Shown here piece by piece: positions 26,473 to 35,607 of a DNA stretch of 62,385 nucleotides. The translations under genes and the position numbers were made by a program. This DNA is from Bacillota bacterium. Its GTDB lineage: Bacteria; Bacillota; Clostridia; Acetivibrionales; JAFADI01. Where the stretch lies: the NCBI GenBank assembly GCA_023424965.1, contig JAFADI010000132.1, positions 1 to 62,385 of the forward strand, given 5' to 3'. Numbering within the stretch: the first letter of the stretch is position 1; the number at the start of each line of letters is the position of its first letter. The notes under the pieces are model-generated. The model saw only the letters and a list, made by a program, of their open reading frames with translations, did not search any database and was not told the origin of the DNA.

Positions 26473-27576
26473 TTACCGTTTGCCCGGATACAGGAGTGAA
26501 GCCAGGGCAAATCCGCAGGCGAAGCCGCCCACATGGGCATAGTTGTCAATGCCGGGACTCAGGAACCCATAGAAAATATTGAAGAACACCAGAAACACCA
26601 AGGTGAGGTACTGCTTCCTTCGGAGGGAAAAGAAATAGCGGTTTCTGGTCCAGGTATGGATTAAAGCTCCCCCGATACCCATGATGGCCCCGGAAGCGCC
26701 CAGGGAGTTATAGGGAGAGAAGACAAAGCTGGTGAAATTTCCTGCCAGCCCCGCAGCCAGGTAAATGGCCAGGTATCTGCGGGTGCCGAAAACTCTTTCG
26801 ACGGTGGTGCCGAAGATGAGCAGCGAAAAACAGTTGGAGGCCAGGTGCATGAAGTCGCTGTGCAGAAATGCAGCGGTGAACAGCCGCCAGTACTGTCCCC
26901 CAAGGATCAGAGCGTTGTTTTTTATACCCCAGGTCTCGATGTAGTTTTCATGATACCGGTAATAGAAAAGCTGGCCCATAAGCCATATGACGACATTCAG
27001 GCAAATGAGGACATAGGTGGCGGGTGAGTTTTTCGATACCTCCGCCAGGACAGGTTCCGGCTCATGGCGGTTTACAAGGCCTTCCAGATCAGGCAGGCTG
27101 TCATATTGTGAAAGATCGCCGTCAAACCAGTGCCACAGCAGGTTTTCAATTTCAGGGGAAGGGTCCTGCAGCCCCCAGTCAAGGATCAAATCTTCATTTT
27201 CAAGATCCATAATGATAAAAGCCGTATTGCGGCCTTTGTCGATGGCATCGTTCTGGAGCTCCTTAATCAGAGCGACCTTTGACGGGTCGGAGTGCTCCAG
27301 GAAAAATATCTGAAGCAAGGAAGGCTTTCCGGTGAAGTCAATGATTTCATAGCCGCTGAGCCAATCCAGCCTGTCGCGGGCATGCTGTTCCATTCCCGGG
27401 CGGCTCAAAACCCCCGCATCCAAGAGCTCAACAATGCTATATTCCGAGAGGTCCCGCTTCTCAAAAAGCCTGATTTTGCCGGAGCCCGCCAAAGCCTCCG
27501 AGCTGTCTGCCACGGGCAGGTAGTTGAGCTTGTCGATCAAATCCACGGTTATTGCGTTCAGCAGTTTATCTTCCAT
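26473..27576 (-). CDS. Rhomboid protease with N-terminal soluble domain
   Basis: The roughly 367-residue protein has an N-terminal cytoplasmic domain of about 170 residues, then a rhomboid core of six to seven helices: GASGAIMGIGGALIH holds the catalytic serine and NYAHVGGFACGF the histidine. The ATG at 27576 follows a G-run; an earlier in-frame start at 27687 would overlap the upstream exonuclease gene by 80 bp. The soluble domain resembles that of YqgP-type rhomboids, which help degrade membrane proteins with FtsH; that parallel is inference. Confidence 0.85.
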   Translation of the reverse strand: MEDKLLNAITVDLIDKLNYLPVADSSEALAGSGKIRLFEKRDLSEYSIVELLDAGVLSRPGMEQHARDRLDWLSGYEIIDFTGKPSLLQIFFLEHSDPSKVALIKELQNDAIDKGRNTAFIIMDLENEDLILDWGLQDPSPEIENLLWHWFDGDLSQYDSLPDLEGLVNRHEPEPVLAEVSKNSPATYVLICLNVVIWLMGQLFYYRYHENYIETWGIKNNALILGGQYWRLFTAAFLHSDFMHLASNCFSLLIFGTTVERVFGTRRYLAIYLAAGLAGNFTSFVFSPYNSLGASGAIMGIGGALIHTWTRNRYFFSLRRKQYLTLVFLVFFNIFYGFLSPGIDNYAHVGGFACGFALASLLYPGKR

Positions 27577-27607
27577 TGGCCCCCCCGAAGAAAGGTTTTG
27601 GTGGTTT

Positions 27608-28129
27608 CTAAAAACTTTCGGTGCATCGCAGAAGGATTTCAGCCGTTGCCCTTGTATCAAATTCTGCCCTGTGCCAGCCTTCTTCATGTATGCCTATATG
27701 GCGGGCCACCGTGGCCAGCTTGTGGTTGTGCAGCTCAGGAAAGGTTTTCCTGCTGAGGGAAAGGGTGTCTATGTAGGAATTTTTCACTTCCAGCCCGCAC
27801 CGCTGAGCATTGCATTTGAGGAATTTCATGTCGAAAGCGGCGTTGTGGGCTACCAGGACGGACGGCCCTATAAAGTCCACCAGCCTAGGGATGACCTCTT
27901 CAATGGAAGGGGCATCTTTAACCATCTCATTTGTTATGCCGTTGATCTGAGTGATATAATACGGAATTTTGATTTTCGGCTTGATCAACGTAATGTAGCT
28001 GTCCACAAAATTCCTGCCGACATATTTTAAAGCGGATACTTCGATCAACTCATTTTTTATTGCATCCAGACCGGTGGTTTCAAAATCGATGACAACAAAG
28101 TCGGTGCATTTTTGGGTTAACTTCTTCAT
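27608..28129 (-). CDS. DnaQ-like 3'-5' exonuclease
   Basis: The 173-residue protein is a stand-alone DEDDh exonuclease: VVIDFETTGL (Exo I), LVAHNAAFDMKFL (Exo II) and HRAEFDTRATAEILL (Exo III). It resembles the PolC/epsilon proofreading domain. It may proofread, repair or trim nucleic acids. It lies 31 bp upstream of the rhomboid gene, in the same direction. Confidence 0.9.
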   Translation of the reverse strand: MKKLTQKCTDFVVIDFETTGLDAIKNELIEVSALKYVGRNFVDSYITLIKPKIKIPYYITQINGITNEMVKDAPSIEEVIPRLVDFIGPSVLVAHNAAFDMKFLKCNAQRCGLEVKNSYIDTLSLSRKTFPELHNHKLATVARHIGIHEEGWHRAEFDTRATAEILLRCTESF

Positions 28130-28221
28130 GGCTGGGGTTATCCTCGAATCCTTCAGTTTGAAAAAATTATATCATAGATAAGGCGGGTACGTCTGAAGAA
28201 ATAAAAGATTTCTGTGGAACT

Positions 28222-28250
28222 TTGCGCATTCCGCCCTTAAAGAGTATAAT
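28222..28250 (+). promoter_or_regulatory. Promoter for nudC
   Basis: TTGCGC at 28222-28227 and consensus TATAAT at 28245-28250 are 17 bp apart, in the divergent region between the exonuclease gene and nudC. Confidence 0.6.
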
Positions 28251-28325
28251 TGAACGTAATGAACGCAACGGGATTCATAGGAGAAGCGGCTGATTTATAT
28301 AATATTTAGTATGGCGGAGGGCAAA

Positions 28326-29171
28326 GTGGATAAGGTTCAGGAGATCAATTTCGAATATAAAATGAACGGTGATGAATATAAAGATTCCTATTGGTTTTTA
28401 TTTTCAAACAGCAGGCTTCTGCTCTGCGAGCAGGAAGGAGTTTTAAAAGTTCCTTTTGTGGAGGACATAAAGGCTTTAAAGCTATTGCCGGCAAATGTTA
28501 TGCATACCGGCTCCGTGGGAGGGCTGGACTGCTTTGCCGCAAATTTCCCCGGGGAAGACTGTGCGGCGGAAGGCTTTTGCTTCATGGAGCTGCGCCAGGT
28601 CTTCGGACGCATCGAGGACCAATGGTTCTGGGCTGCCGGACGGGCATACCATCTGCTGAGCTGGCAGAGCAACAACCGGTTTTGCGGCCGCTGCGGGGGT
28701 AGCATGGAAATGGCGGCGGAGGAACGGGCTTTGAAGTGTCCGGCCTGCGGGTATATTACCTATCCCAGGATATCACCGGCAGTGATTGTTGCCATTTTGA
28801 AGGGCGACGAGATTCTTCTGGCCCATTCGGCCCGCTTCGCCACGGGATTCTACAGCCTTGTGGCCGGGTTTGTGGAGCCGGGTGAAACTCTTGAAGCCGC
28901 AGTGGCGAGAGAAATAAGAGAAGAAGTAGGCATTGAGGTAAAAAACATCCGGTATTTCGGCAATCAGCCCTGGCCTTTTCCCGATTCACTGATGGTGGGC
29001 TTCACTGCCGAATATGCCTCGGGAGAGATCCAGGTGGACAATGTGGAAGTTACCGATGCAGGCTGGTATACCATCCACAACCTGCCGGAAATTCCGGGCA
29101 GGGTCAGTATCGCAAGAAGGCTCATCGACTGGTATGTGGAAAGCCGAAAACGTAATGTAGGCGAAGTTTGA
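28326..29171 (+). CDS. nudC: NAD(H) pyrophosphatase / NAD-RNA decapping hydrolase NudC
   Basis: The 281-residue protein has the NudC layout: an N-terminal domain, a zinc ribbon (CGRCGG and CPACG, about residues 120-140), a Nudix box (GFVEPGETLEAAVAREIREE) and the NudC hallmark NQPWPFPDSLMVGF. It hydrolyses NADH to NMNH and AMP and removes NAD caps from RNA. I chose the GTG at 28326, which has GGAGG 5 bases upstream; the in-frame ATG at 28311 overlaps that site. Confidence 0.93.
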   Translation: MDKVQEINFEYKMNGDEYKDSYWFLFSNSRLLLCEQEGVLKVPFVEDIKALKLLPANVMHTGSVGGLDCFAANFPGEDCAAEGFCFMELRQVFGRIEDQWFWAAGRAYHLLSWQSNNRFCGRCGGSMEMAAEERALKCPACGYITYPRISPAVIVAILKGDEILLAHSARFATGFYSLVAGFVEPGETLEAAVAREIREEVGIEVKNIRYFGNQPWPFPDSLMVGFTAEYASGEIQVDNVEVTDAGWYTIHNLPEIPGRVSIARRLIDWYVESRKRNVGEV

Positions 29172-29268
29172 AAACCACTGAAATTTTTGATTAGAAGCAT
29201 GAGAGTTTGGGAAATATAGCTTGAAGGTTAAACCGCAAGGCATATACAGGAAGGAGATGACCCGGCAT

Positions 29269-29625
29269 ATGATCAACAGAAAGGTGCTTACAAAAGAACA
29301 GGCCTTAAATGCCATCGCCACCGGAGAGTTCGGCGACGAGGTGAAGGCATCGAAGGCGAAGGTGGTCGTCATTATGACCCAGGACTGGTGCCCTCAGTGG
29401 CGCAGCTTGAGCAGTTGGGTTTACGGCATTGATACCCGGGAGGACATAGATGTCTATGAGCTTGTTTACAACAAGGTGGACTATTCGAGAGAATTTATGG
29501 GCTTTAAGGAAAGTGTGTGGAGGAACGACCAGATTCCCTATCTCAGGTACTATGAAAACGGGAGCTTGACAAAAGAGTCCAACTATGTCAGCCAGGACAG
29601 GCTTAAGGAAATATTGAATATTTGA
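29269..29625 (+). CDS. Thioredoxin-fold-like protein with a CxxW motif
   Basis: The 118-residue protein has KVVVIMTQDWCPQWRSL where thioredoxins have WCGPC, so the second active-site cysteine is replaced by tryptophan and only one redox cysteine remains. IPYLRYYENGSL matches the cis-proline region. It may act as a monothiol redox protein. AAGGAG lies 12 bases before ATG 29269; an ATG at 29257 abuts that site and is less likely. Confidence 0.7.
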   Translation: MINRKVLTKEQALNAIATGEFGDEVKASKAKVVVIMTQDWCPQWRSLSSWVYGIDTREDIDVYELVYNKVDYSREFMGFKESVWRNDQIPYLRYYENGSLTKESNYVSQDRLKEILNI

Positions 29626-29643
29626 ATGGTATGGGGTGATCGC

Positions 29644-30165
29644 TTGAAAGAGGAAAAGCACAAAAACGGTATTGCTTCCATTGTCGGCAAAATGGCGGCG
29701 TATTTCGGCAGTGACGTGAGGCGCATAAACCATGCATTGAAGGTGCACAGCTTTGCAAAATGCATCGGAGAGCTGGAGGGGCTTTCCGGGGAAACGCAGA
29801 ATATTCTGGAGGCCGCGGCCGTCTTGCACGACATAGGCATCAAAGAGAGCGAAAGGAAGTACAATTCCTCCGCGGGAAAATACCAGGAGATCGAGGGACC
29901 GCCAGTTGCGAAAGAACTTCTTAAGGAGGAGGGCTTCGGAGAGACGGACCTTGAGCGGATACTTTTTCTTATCGGCAACCACCACAGTTATGGAAAGATC
30001 GACGGTGGGGACTTTCAAATCCTCGTGGAGGCGGATTTCCTGGTGAACATCTATGAGGACGACATGCAGGCCGATGCGGTAAGGTCGGTGGCAAACAAGT
30101 ACTTCAGAACCAAAACCGGGACAGGGCTGCTTGAAAGCATGTATTTGAACCAGGCCCCAGGGTAA
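29644..30165 (+). CDS. HD domain phosphohydrolase
   Basis: The protein of about 173 residues has an HD-superfamily metal site: INHALKVHSFAKCIGE, AAAVLHDIGIK (HD pair), GNHHSYGKIDG and ILVEADFLVNIYED. Members hydrolyse phosphate esters or nucleotides. The start may be the TTG at 29644 with GGGGTGAT upstream, or the ATG at 29626 overlapping the preceding stop. It follows the thioredoxin-like gene closely, so the two are likely one operon. Confidence 0.8.
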   Translation: MKEEKHKNGIASIVGKMAAYFGSDVRRINHALKVHSFAKCIGELEGLSGETQNILEAAAVLHDIGIKESERKYNSSAGKYQEIEGPPVAKELLKEEGFGETDLERILFLIGNHHSYGKIDGGDFQILVEADFLVNIYEDDMQADAVRSVANKYFRTKTGTGLLESMYLNQAPG

Positions 30166-30256
30166 GGCAATCCTTTAACGGATTTAAATGTAACTAGAAA
30201 AAATTTTTTAAAAAGTATATTATTTTTCTGAAAATAATAGAAGCCTTTTGGCAGGG

Positions 30257-30296
30257 ACTCCCCGGATTGAATGTGAAGCCGGGGAGTTTTATTTTC
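30257..30296 (+). terminator. Intrinsic terminator
   Basis: ACTCCCCGG at 30257-30265 pairs with CCGGGGAGT at 30279-30287, followed by TTTTATTTT. It ends the preceding operon. The rest of the 330-bp gap holds the pilus promoter and a CCTGG/CCAGG inverted repeat near 30333-30350. Confidence 0.85.
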
Positions 30297-30383
30297 TCTC
30301 ACCCATAAATCCCCCGAAAAAGACACAACGGCCTGGTTTTAGGCCAGGGACATACAATTATTTACAAAAATTACTAAATTTTA

Positions 30384-30413
30384 TAGACAAATATGTAATA
30401 ATTGGATTATAAT
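30384..30413 (+). promoter_or_regulatory. Promoter of the Tad pilus operon
   Basis: TAGACA at 30384-30389 and consensus TATAAT at 30408-30413 are 18 bp apart, about 80 bp before tadZ. No other promoter or terminator is obvious until the end of the operon near 42.0 kb. Confidence 0.55.
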
Positions 30414-30496
30414 GTAAATCACCATCTTCTGGATTGACATTATCTTACGTTTGTTCTGCGAAATTTGCGCAGGCAAAGCTTTGGGGGAGGAATGCC

Positions 30497-31597
30497 ATGT
30501 GGAGAATAAAGCTGGTAATTGCCGATACCGACGAAACGTATCTGGAGAACCTTGTGAATTTTTTTATGAGGAGCCATTCCGGGCGGTTCCAGGTAAACTC
30601 CTTTACAAAACAGGAATACCTGTATAAATTCCTGCAGGAGGAAGAACCCCGGGCCGACATTCTGCTGGTGAGTCCCGACCTGTTTACTGCGCCTATCCCG
30701 GAAAACAGGGTGAAGACGGTCATCCTGCTCACCGGCGGCAGAATTCCCTCTGAGCTGGGGCACCTGGAGTCAGTGGGCAAATATCAGCATGGAGACCGGC
30801 TTGTTGCGGGTATTCTGAGGATATACTCGGAATCAAACAAAGAAGAAGTGTTTCTTTCCGACGGGGGAAAGCCCACCAGGCTCATCGCCGTTTACTCACC
30901 CTCCGGAGGGACGGGAAAAACGACCATTGCCGTGAACCTATGCATGCAGTGCATAAGCAGAGGGCTGTCCTCCTTTTATCTGAACCTCGAAAGTATTCCT
31001 TCCACCTCTTCCTTTTTTACTTCGAAGAATGAACAGAACCTATCCCATATGCTTTTTTACATAAAAGAGAAAAACAAAAACCTGGGACTGCGGGTGGAAG
31101 CATTAAAAAGCATTGATGCCACCGGGGTGCACTATTTTGAGCCCCAGGACCGGCTGGCGGAAGTAGAGGATATGTCTGCGGAAGAGTTGAACGTTTTGCT
31201 GGGACAGATGAAAAAGCTGAACCAGTATGATGCCGTGGTGGTGGATATGTCCAGCAGCTTTAGCAGGCAAAACCTGGGGATATTAAAGTTCTGTGACTTC
31301 ATTGTATTTGTGCTTGACCCGGCGCTTGCCAGTTACACCAGGGCCAGGGTGCTGGAGAAAGAGCTGGACATCCTGGCTGAAAAGGAGAATGTTCATATCC
31401 GGGATAAAATTATACCCATTTTCAACAAATATTCCCCGGATTCTTTCTATGAAGCAGAGGGGCTTGCTCTGACGGACATGCATACTTCCGTAAAACTGCC
31501 TGTGGTTGGCGGGATCAAGGCCAATTGTGCCGATAACGGCGGCCGGTTCAATCAGGGCATGGAGCAGTTGATGAGGCTTTTGCTAAGGGGGGCTTAA
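30497..31597 (+). CDS. tadZ: TadZ/CpaE-like pilus localisation ATPase
   Basis: The 366-residue protein has an N-terminal receiver-like domain without a clear phospho-acceptor site, then a MinD/ParA-type ATPase with deviant Walker A (SPSGGTGKTTIAVNL) and YDAVVVDMSSSF as the Walker B region. TadZ proteins place the Tad secretion machine in the cell. The ATG at 30497 follows GGGGGAGG. Confidence 0.85.
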   Translation: MWRIKLVIADTDETYLENLVNFFMRSHSGRFQVNSFTKQEYLYKFLQEEEPRADILLVSPDLFTAPIPENRVKTVILLTGGRIPSELGHLESVGKYQHGDRLVAGILRIYSESNKEEVFLSDGGKPTRLIAVYSPSGGTGKTTIAVNLCMQCISRGLSSFYLNLESIPSTSSFFTSKNEQNLSHMLFYIKEKNKNLGLRVEALKSIDATGVHYFEPQDRLAEVEDMSAEELNVLLGQMKKLNQYDAVVVDMSSSFSRQNLGILKFCDFIVFVLDPALASYTRARVLEKELDILAEKENVHIRDKIIPIFNKYSPDSFYEAEGLALTDMHTSVKLPVVGGIKANCADNGGRFNQGMEQLMRLLLRGA

Positions 31598-31691
31598 AGC
31601 CGGCACGCGTATAAACTTGTAATAGAAGCTGATTCATGGCGGAAGAACGATGGCCGGAGTGTGGAAAAAAACCGGTGGCAGGGGTGAAAGG

Positions 31692-32960
31692 ATGGACGGA
31701 TTGGAGGATAAAGAAAGGGACAGGCTTGTTAAAGAAGTAAAAGCCATGGTCAGTGACAGGATAGACCTCAGCAGGGACGTAGAGGACGATGAGGTCCGGG
31801 AACTGATTACCGGTGTGGTTTTTGGAAAAGCCAGGGAGCTTTTTCTTCCGGTAGCGGAGCAGAAGGGCATCGTCGATGAGGTGTTCAATGCCATGAGGCG
31901 GCTGGATGTGCTCCAGCCTGTCATCGAAGACAGGGCCGTTACGGAAGTCATGATCAACGGTCCGGAGGATATTTTTGTGGAAAAGTACGGGCGTATCTAC
32001 GGGCTGGATGCCAGGTTTGAAAGCAGGGAAAAGCTGGAGGATGTGATACAGGCCATTGTTTCCAAGGTGAACAGGACGGTGAACGAGGCTTCCCCCATTG
32101 TGGACGCCCGCCTCCAGGACGGTTCCCGTGTCAACGTGGTGCTTCCTCCCATTGCATTGAACGGGCCCATCATGACCATAAGAAAGTTTCCTGAGAAGCC
32201 CATGACGGTGGAGCAGCTTCTGGCTTACGGTTCCATTACGAAAGAGGTGGCCTGTGTGCTGGAGCGCATGGTTAGGGCCAAATACAACCTGTTTATCGCG
32301 GGGGGCACCGGCTCGGGAAAAACAACCTTTCTGAATGCACTGTCCAATTTCATTCCGGAGGATGAACGCATCATTACCATCGAAGATTCGGCAGAGCTCC
32401 AGATCGTGTCGGTTTCCAACATGGTAAGGCTGGAAACCCGAAATGCAAATACCGAGGGCAAGGGTGAGATCACCATCCGTGACCTGATCAAAACCTCCTT
32501 GAGAATGCGGCCTGAGAGAATTATCGTGGGAGAGGTCCGGGGCTCCGAGGCCCTGGATATGCTCCAGGCAATGAACACCGGACACGATGGGTCCATGTCC
32601 ACGGGGCATGCCAACTCTCCGGGCGATATGCTGAGCAGGCTTGAAACCATGGTGCTAAGCGGTGCTCCGCTTCCCCTGGAAGCCATACGGCAGCAGATCG
32701 CTTCTGCCATCGACGTGATTATTTACCTTTCCCGCCTGAGGGACAAATCGAGAAGGACCATGGAAATTACCGAAATCGTAGGGTACAGGGAGGGACAGTT
32801 CCAGTTGAACCCGCTGTATGTGTTTCAAGAAGAAGGTGAAACAAAAGACAAGAGAATTATAGGAAATTTAAAGAGGACGGATAATGCTATGGTACATAAA
32901 GAAAAATTCAGGCTGGCGGGCATGCCGGAAGAGAAGTGGGAATTGGGCAGCGAAAAATGA
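31692..32960 (+). CDS. tadA: TadA/CpaF pilus assembly ATPase
   Basis: The 422-residue GspE-family secretion ATPase shows Walker A GGTGSGKTTFLNAL, IITIEDSAELQI (Asp box), RPERIIVGEVRGSEALDMLQ (Walker B) and TGHANSP (His box). It powers assembly of Flp pili from the cytoplasm. ATG 31692 follows GGGGTG; an in-frame ATG at 31650 is possible. Confidence 0.93.
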   Translation: MDGLEDKERDRLVKEVKAMVSDRIDLSRDVEDDEVRELITGVVFGKARELFLPVAEQKGIVDEVFNAMRRLDVLQPVIEDRAVTEVMINGPEDIFVEKYGRIYGLDARFESREKLEDVIQAIVSKVNRTVNEASPIVDARLQDGSRVNVVLPPIALNGPIMTIRKFPEKPMTVEQLLAYGSITKEVACVLERMVRAKYNLFIAGGTGSGKTTFLNALSNFIPEDERIITIEDSAELQIVSVSNMVRLETRNANTEGKGEITIRDLIKTSLRMRPERIIVGEVRGSEALDMLQAMNTGHDGSMSTGHANSPGDMLSRLETMVLSGAPLPLEAIRQQIASAIDVIIYLSRLRDKSRRTMEITEIVGYREGQFQLNPLYVFQEEGETKDKRIIGNLKRTDNAMVHKEKFRLAGMPEEKWELGSEK

Positions 32961-32976
32961 AAGGTGAGGAGAAAGC

Positions 32977-33795
32977 ATGGAGGTCAAAATCGGAGCACTC
33001 AATGACAAACCGGTCACCGGGGCGGCGGTGGATGAAGCGGTGCACAGCGGCGGGCTGGCCCATTATGATGTATACGTCATGACCGGGAGAGAGAAGCTGC
33101 TTTATACGCTGCTTGCCGCGGCAGTGATATTTGCAGTGGGATATGTATTCTATCACAGTGTGCTCTGCCTGTTCCTCTGCCCGTTGGCGCTGTTCTACCC
33201 AAAAATCAGAACCCGGGAGATTGTTGAAAAGCGGAAGGCGGATTTAAACCTTCAGTTTAAGGACATGCTGCATTCCCTGTCTTCCTCCCTCATTGCCGGA
33301 AAGTCCGTTGAAACGGCATTCAAGGAGGTACTGAAGGATCTGGCCATCATCTACCCCAGGCCCGATACCCACATTATCCTTGAAATGGAATATATGATCA
33401 GGAAAATCGAAATGAACGAAACGGTTGAGGCGGTGCTTTACGATTTTGCCCGCAGGGCCAACCTGGAGGACATCCTCAATTTCGCCGACGTGTTTTACAC
33501 CTGCAAGCGGACGGGCGGAAACATCGTCGAAGTGATCCGCAACACTTCCAATATCATCAACGACAAAATTGAAATCAGACAGGAAATAGACACCCTGCTG
33601 GCGGCAAGAAGGTTTGAACAGAAGATTCTGAGCGCAATGCCCATAGGGCTGGTGCTGCTGCTTTCCATGAGTGCCGCCGATTATATTGCACCCATATTCA
33701 ACACCATTGCGGGAAGGGCTGCGATGACTGTGGCACTGGCATTGCTTACGGGAGCTTATTTCCTATCGAAAAAGATTATGGACATTAGAGTTTGA
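32977..33795 (+). CDS. tadB: TadB-like inner-membrane platform protein
   Basis: The 272-residue protein has paired membrane helices at about 45-75 and 220-265, and a cytoplasmic GspF-like four-helix domain between them (LNLQFKDMLHSLSSSLIAGK and ADVFYTCKRTGGNIVEVI). It is one of two T2SSF-type proteins that form the Tad platform. It starts 17 bp after tadA. Confidence 0.9.
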   Translation: MEVKIGALNDKPVTGAAVDEAVHSGGLAHYDVYVMTGREKLLYTLLAAAVIFAVGYVFYHSVLCLFLCPLALFYPKIRTREIVEKRKADLNLQFKDMLHSLSSSLIAGKSVETAFKEVLKDLAIIYPRPDTHIILEMEYMIRKIEMNETVEAVLYDFARRANLEDILNFADVFYTCKRTGGNIVEVIRNTSNIINDKIEIRQEIDTLLAARRFEQKILSAMPIGLVLLLSMSAADYIAPIFNTIAGRAAMTVALALLTGAYFLSKKIMDIRV

Positions 33796-33817
33796 GGGGA
33801 CGGGAGGGAAAGGACCA

Positions 33818-35356
33818 TTGATTGTACTCATACTATTTGGCATTTTGCTGCTGGCACAATTGGGACTCTATTTTAAGTCCAGGGGGAAATTCCATGAGTA
33901 CCTGGAGCCGCTGGACAAAAAGGAATATCCGTTAAAGGCGCTGCTGCCGGTGGGGCTATACCTTCTTGACAGGCTAAGGTACAGCTTTGACACAGGGTAT
34001 GACAAAAGACTGCTGAACAAGCTGTCAGAGATATCGGGAGCCAGGTATGCCTCCTACTATTTGCGCATTCACTGGGCGAACAAAATAGCCCATATCATGG
34101 TGGGGCTGCTGGTGGTCTTTTTTATTGGCGGGATTTTGTCCCTGCCCCGGGAAAAATCCATAAATTCCGATACTCCCCGGCTTACGGAAGAGGGGGAGAT
34201 TTCACGCCCCGGATTCGGAGCGGGGAACAAGAAAATCGAGCTGGAAGCAAAGATACAAAAAGGTGAGGTTGAAAGAGTAGAGAGGTTTACAATTCCGGTG
34301 CCGGAATTGCCTCCCGTGACGGAAGATGAGAAGATCCTTGCAGAGGCGAAGGAGGAACTGACCTGGGAAACCTTCCGGGGACGGAACAAGGACATGGGAA
34401 AAATTACGGAGGCCCTGGATTTTCCCGGCAATGATGCGGCATTTGGAAACAAAGGCGTGATAATAAGCTGGGAGTCCCAGAGCCCGGGAATTATCAGCGG
34501 TAAGGGAGAAGTGACCAGACCGCCTTATGGGGAAGGAGACAAGACCTTCCAGATCAGAGCCCTTCTCACAAAAGGGTCTTCCGGGCCTGCGGCAAAATAT
34601 TTCACCGTGACGGTACTCTCCTCCGATACCCCGGTCTCCGACCGACAGATGGTGCAGGCGGCCATCGACAAGTTGACCCTTTTATTCGGTAAAAAGGGAG
34701 CCGGGCCGGTGGAGGAAGGAAATAAGACCGTTCAACTTCCCGGGGCCTTTGAAAAGCTGGCAGGTGTGACAATTAAGTGGCTAAGGCCAAAGGACGAAAG
34801 CGGCCAGGACCATACGGGAGTTTCATTTCTGGTATTCGGTATCTTTGCAGTGGGAGCCGTTGCATTTGCCTTTGACAGCAATGTGAATAAAAAGGTGCGG
34901 CAAAGAAGGCTTATGCTTGAGCTGGACTTCCCGGATTTTTTAAATAAGCTGACACTGCTGATCAATGCGGGGATGACGGTGGGAAAAGCCTGGGAGAAAA
35001 TTGTAGCGGACAACAAGAAAAACGGGCCGCTGTATGAGGAGTTATCGCTGGCCCTGTCGGAAATACGGGCGGGCAAAGGGGAGAAATATGCCTATGAAGA
35101 TTTCGCCAAGCGGTGCAAGGTGCTGGAAATCACAAAATTTGTGTCGATGGTTCTCCAGAATATGAGGAAGGGAAATTCAGAACTGGTAGGAATGTTGAAA
35201 GCCCAGGCCGACAGCTGCTGGGAAATGCGCAAACATGCGGCAAAGCGGTTGGGTGAAGAAGCCTCTACAAAAATGCTGCTGCCGATGATGATCATGTTTG
35301 CGGCCATTTTGATCATTGTAGCGCTGCCGGCGGTGATGGCGCTGCAGGTTGCTTGA
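33818..35356 (+). CDS. tadC: TadC-like platform protein with inserted Ig-like domains
   Basis: The 512-residue protein is about 200 residues longer than normal TadC. It has membrane segments near residues 2-18 and 92-108, then an insertion (about 111-325), then another helix (about 326-345) and a C-terminal T2SSF domain (about 366-505: FPDFLNKLTLLINAGMTVGK). The insertion contains units such as VIISWESQSPGIISGKGEVT that resemble atrophied bacterial Ig (aBig) domains, partly repeated. Topology puts it outside the cell. The start is a TTG at 33818 with GGGAGGGAAAGG upstream. Confidence 0.85.
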   Translation: MIVLILFGILLLAQLGLYFKSRGKFHEYLEPLDKKEYPLKALLPVGLYLLDRLRYSFDTGYDKRLLNKLSEISGARYASYYLRIHWANKIAHIMVGLLVVFFIGGILSLPREKSINSDTPRLTEEGEISRPGFGAGNKKIELEAKIQKGEVERVERFTIPVPELPPVTEDEKILAEAKEELTWETFRGRNKDMGKITEALDFPGNDAAFGNKGVIISWESQSPGIISGKGEVTRPPYGEGDKTFQIRALLTKGSSGPAAKYFTVTVLSSDTPVSDRQMVQAAIDKLTLLFGKKGAGPVEEGNKTVQLPGAFEKLAGVTIKWLRPKDESGQDHTGVSFLVFGIFAVGAVAFAFDSNVNKKVRQRRLMLELDFPDFLNKLTLLINAGMTVGKAWEKIVADNKKNGPLYEELSLALSEIRAGKGEKYAYEDFAKRCKVLEITKFVSMVLQNMRKGNSELVGMLKAQADSCWEMRKHAAKRLGEEASTKMLLPMMIMFAAILIIVALPAVMALQVA

Positions 35357-35389
35357 AGATAGAAAATCCGTACGGGAGGAGGTGAGAGA

Positions 35390-35587
35390 ATGCTGCAGAT
35401 GTTGAAAGCTTTCATGAAGGACGAGGAAGGGCTTGGAACCGTCGAGATTGTCATCATTATTGCCGTTCTCGTGGGTGTGGCTTTGATTTTCAGAAATACC
35501 ATCTTTAAATTCGCCAGGGATTTGATCAGTAAGATGTTCCCCGGCGGGACCCCGGATGACAATACCGGGTTCCAGCCGGAAAATTGA
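35390..35587 (+). CDS. Flp-type (type IVb) pilin
   Basis: The 65-residue prepilin has a short charged leader (MLQMLKAFMKDEEG), then LGTVEIVIIIAVLVGVALIF with the glutamate near position +5 of the mature pilin, as in Flp1-like pilins. It would be processed by an A24 prepilin peptidase encoded downstream. AGGAGGTGA precedes the ATG. It is the only clear major pilin in the locus. Confidence 0.9.
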   Translation: MLQMLKAFMKDEEGLGTVEIVIIIAVLVGVALIFRNTIFKFARDLISKMFPGGTPDDNTGFQPEN

Positions 35588-35607
35588 AGCAGTGGAGGGT
35601 GGGCGTT

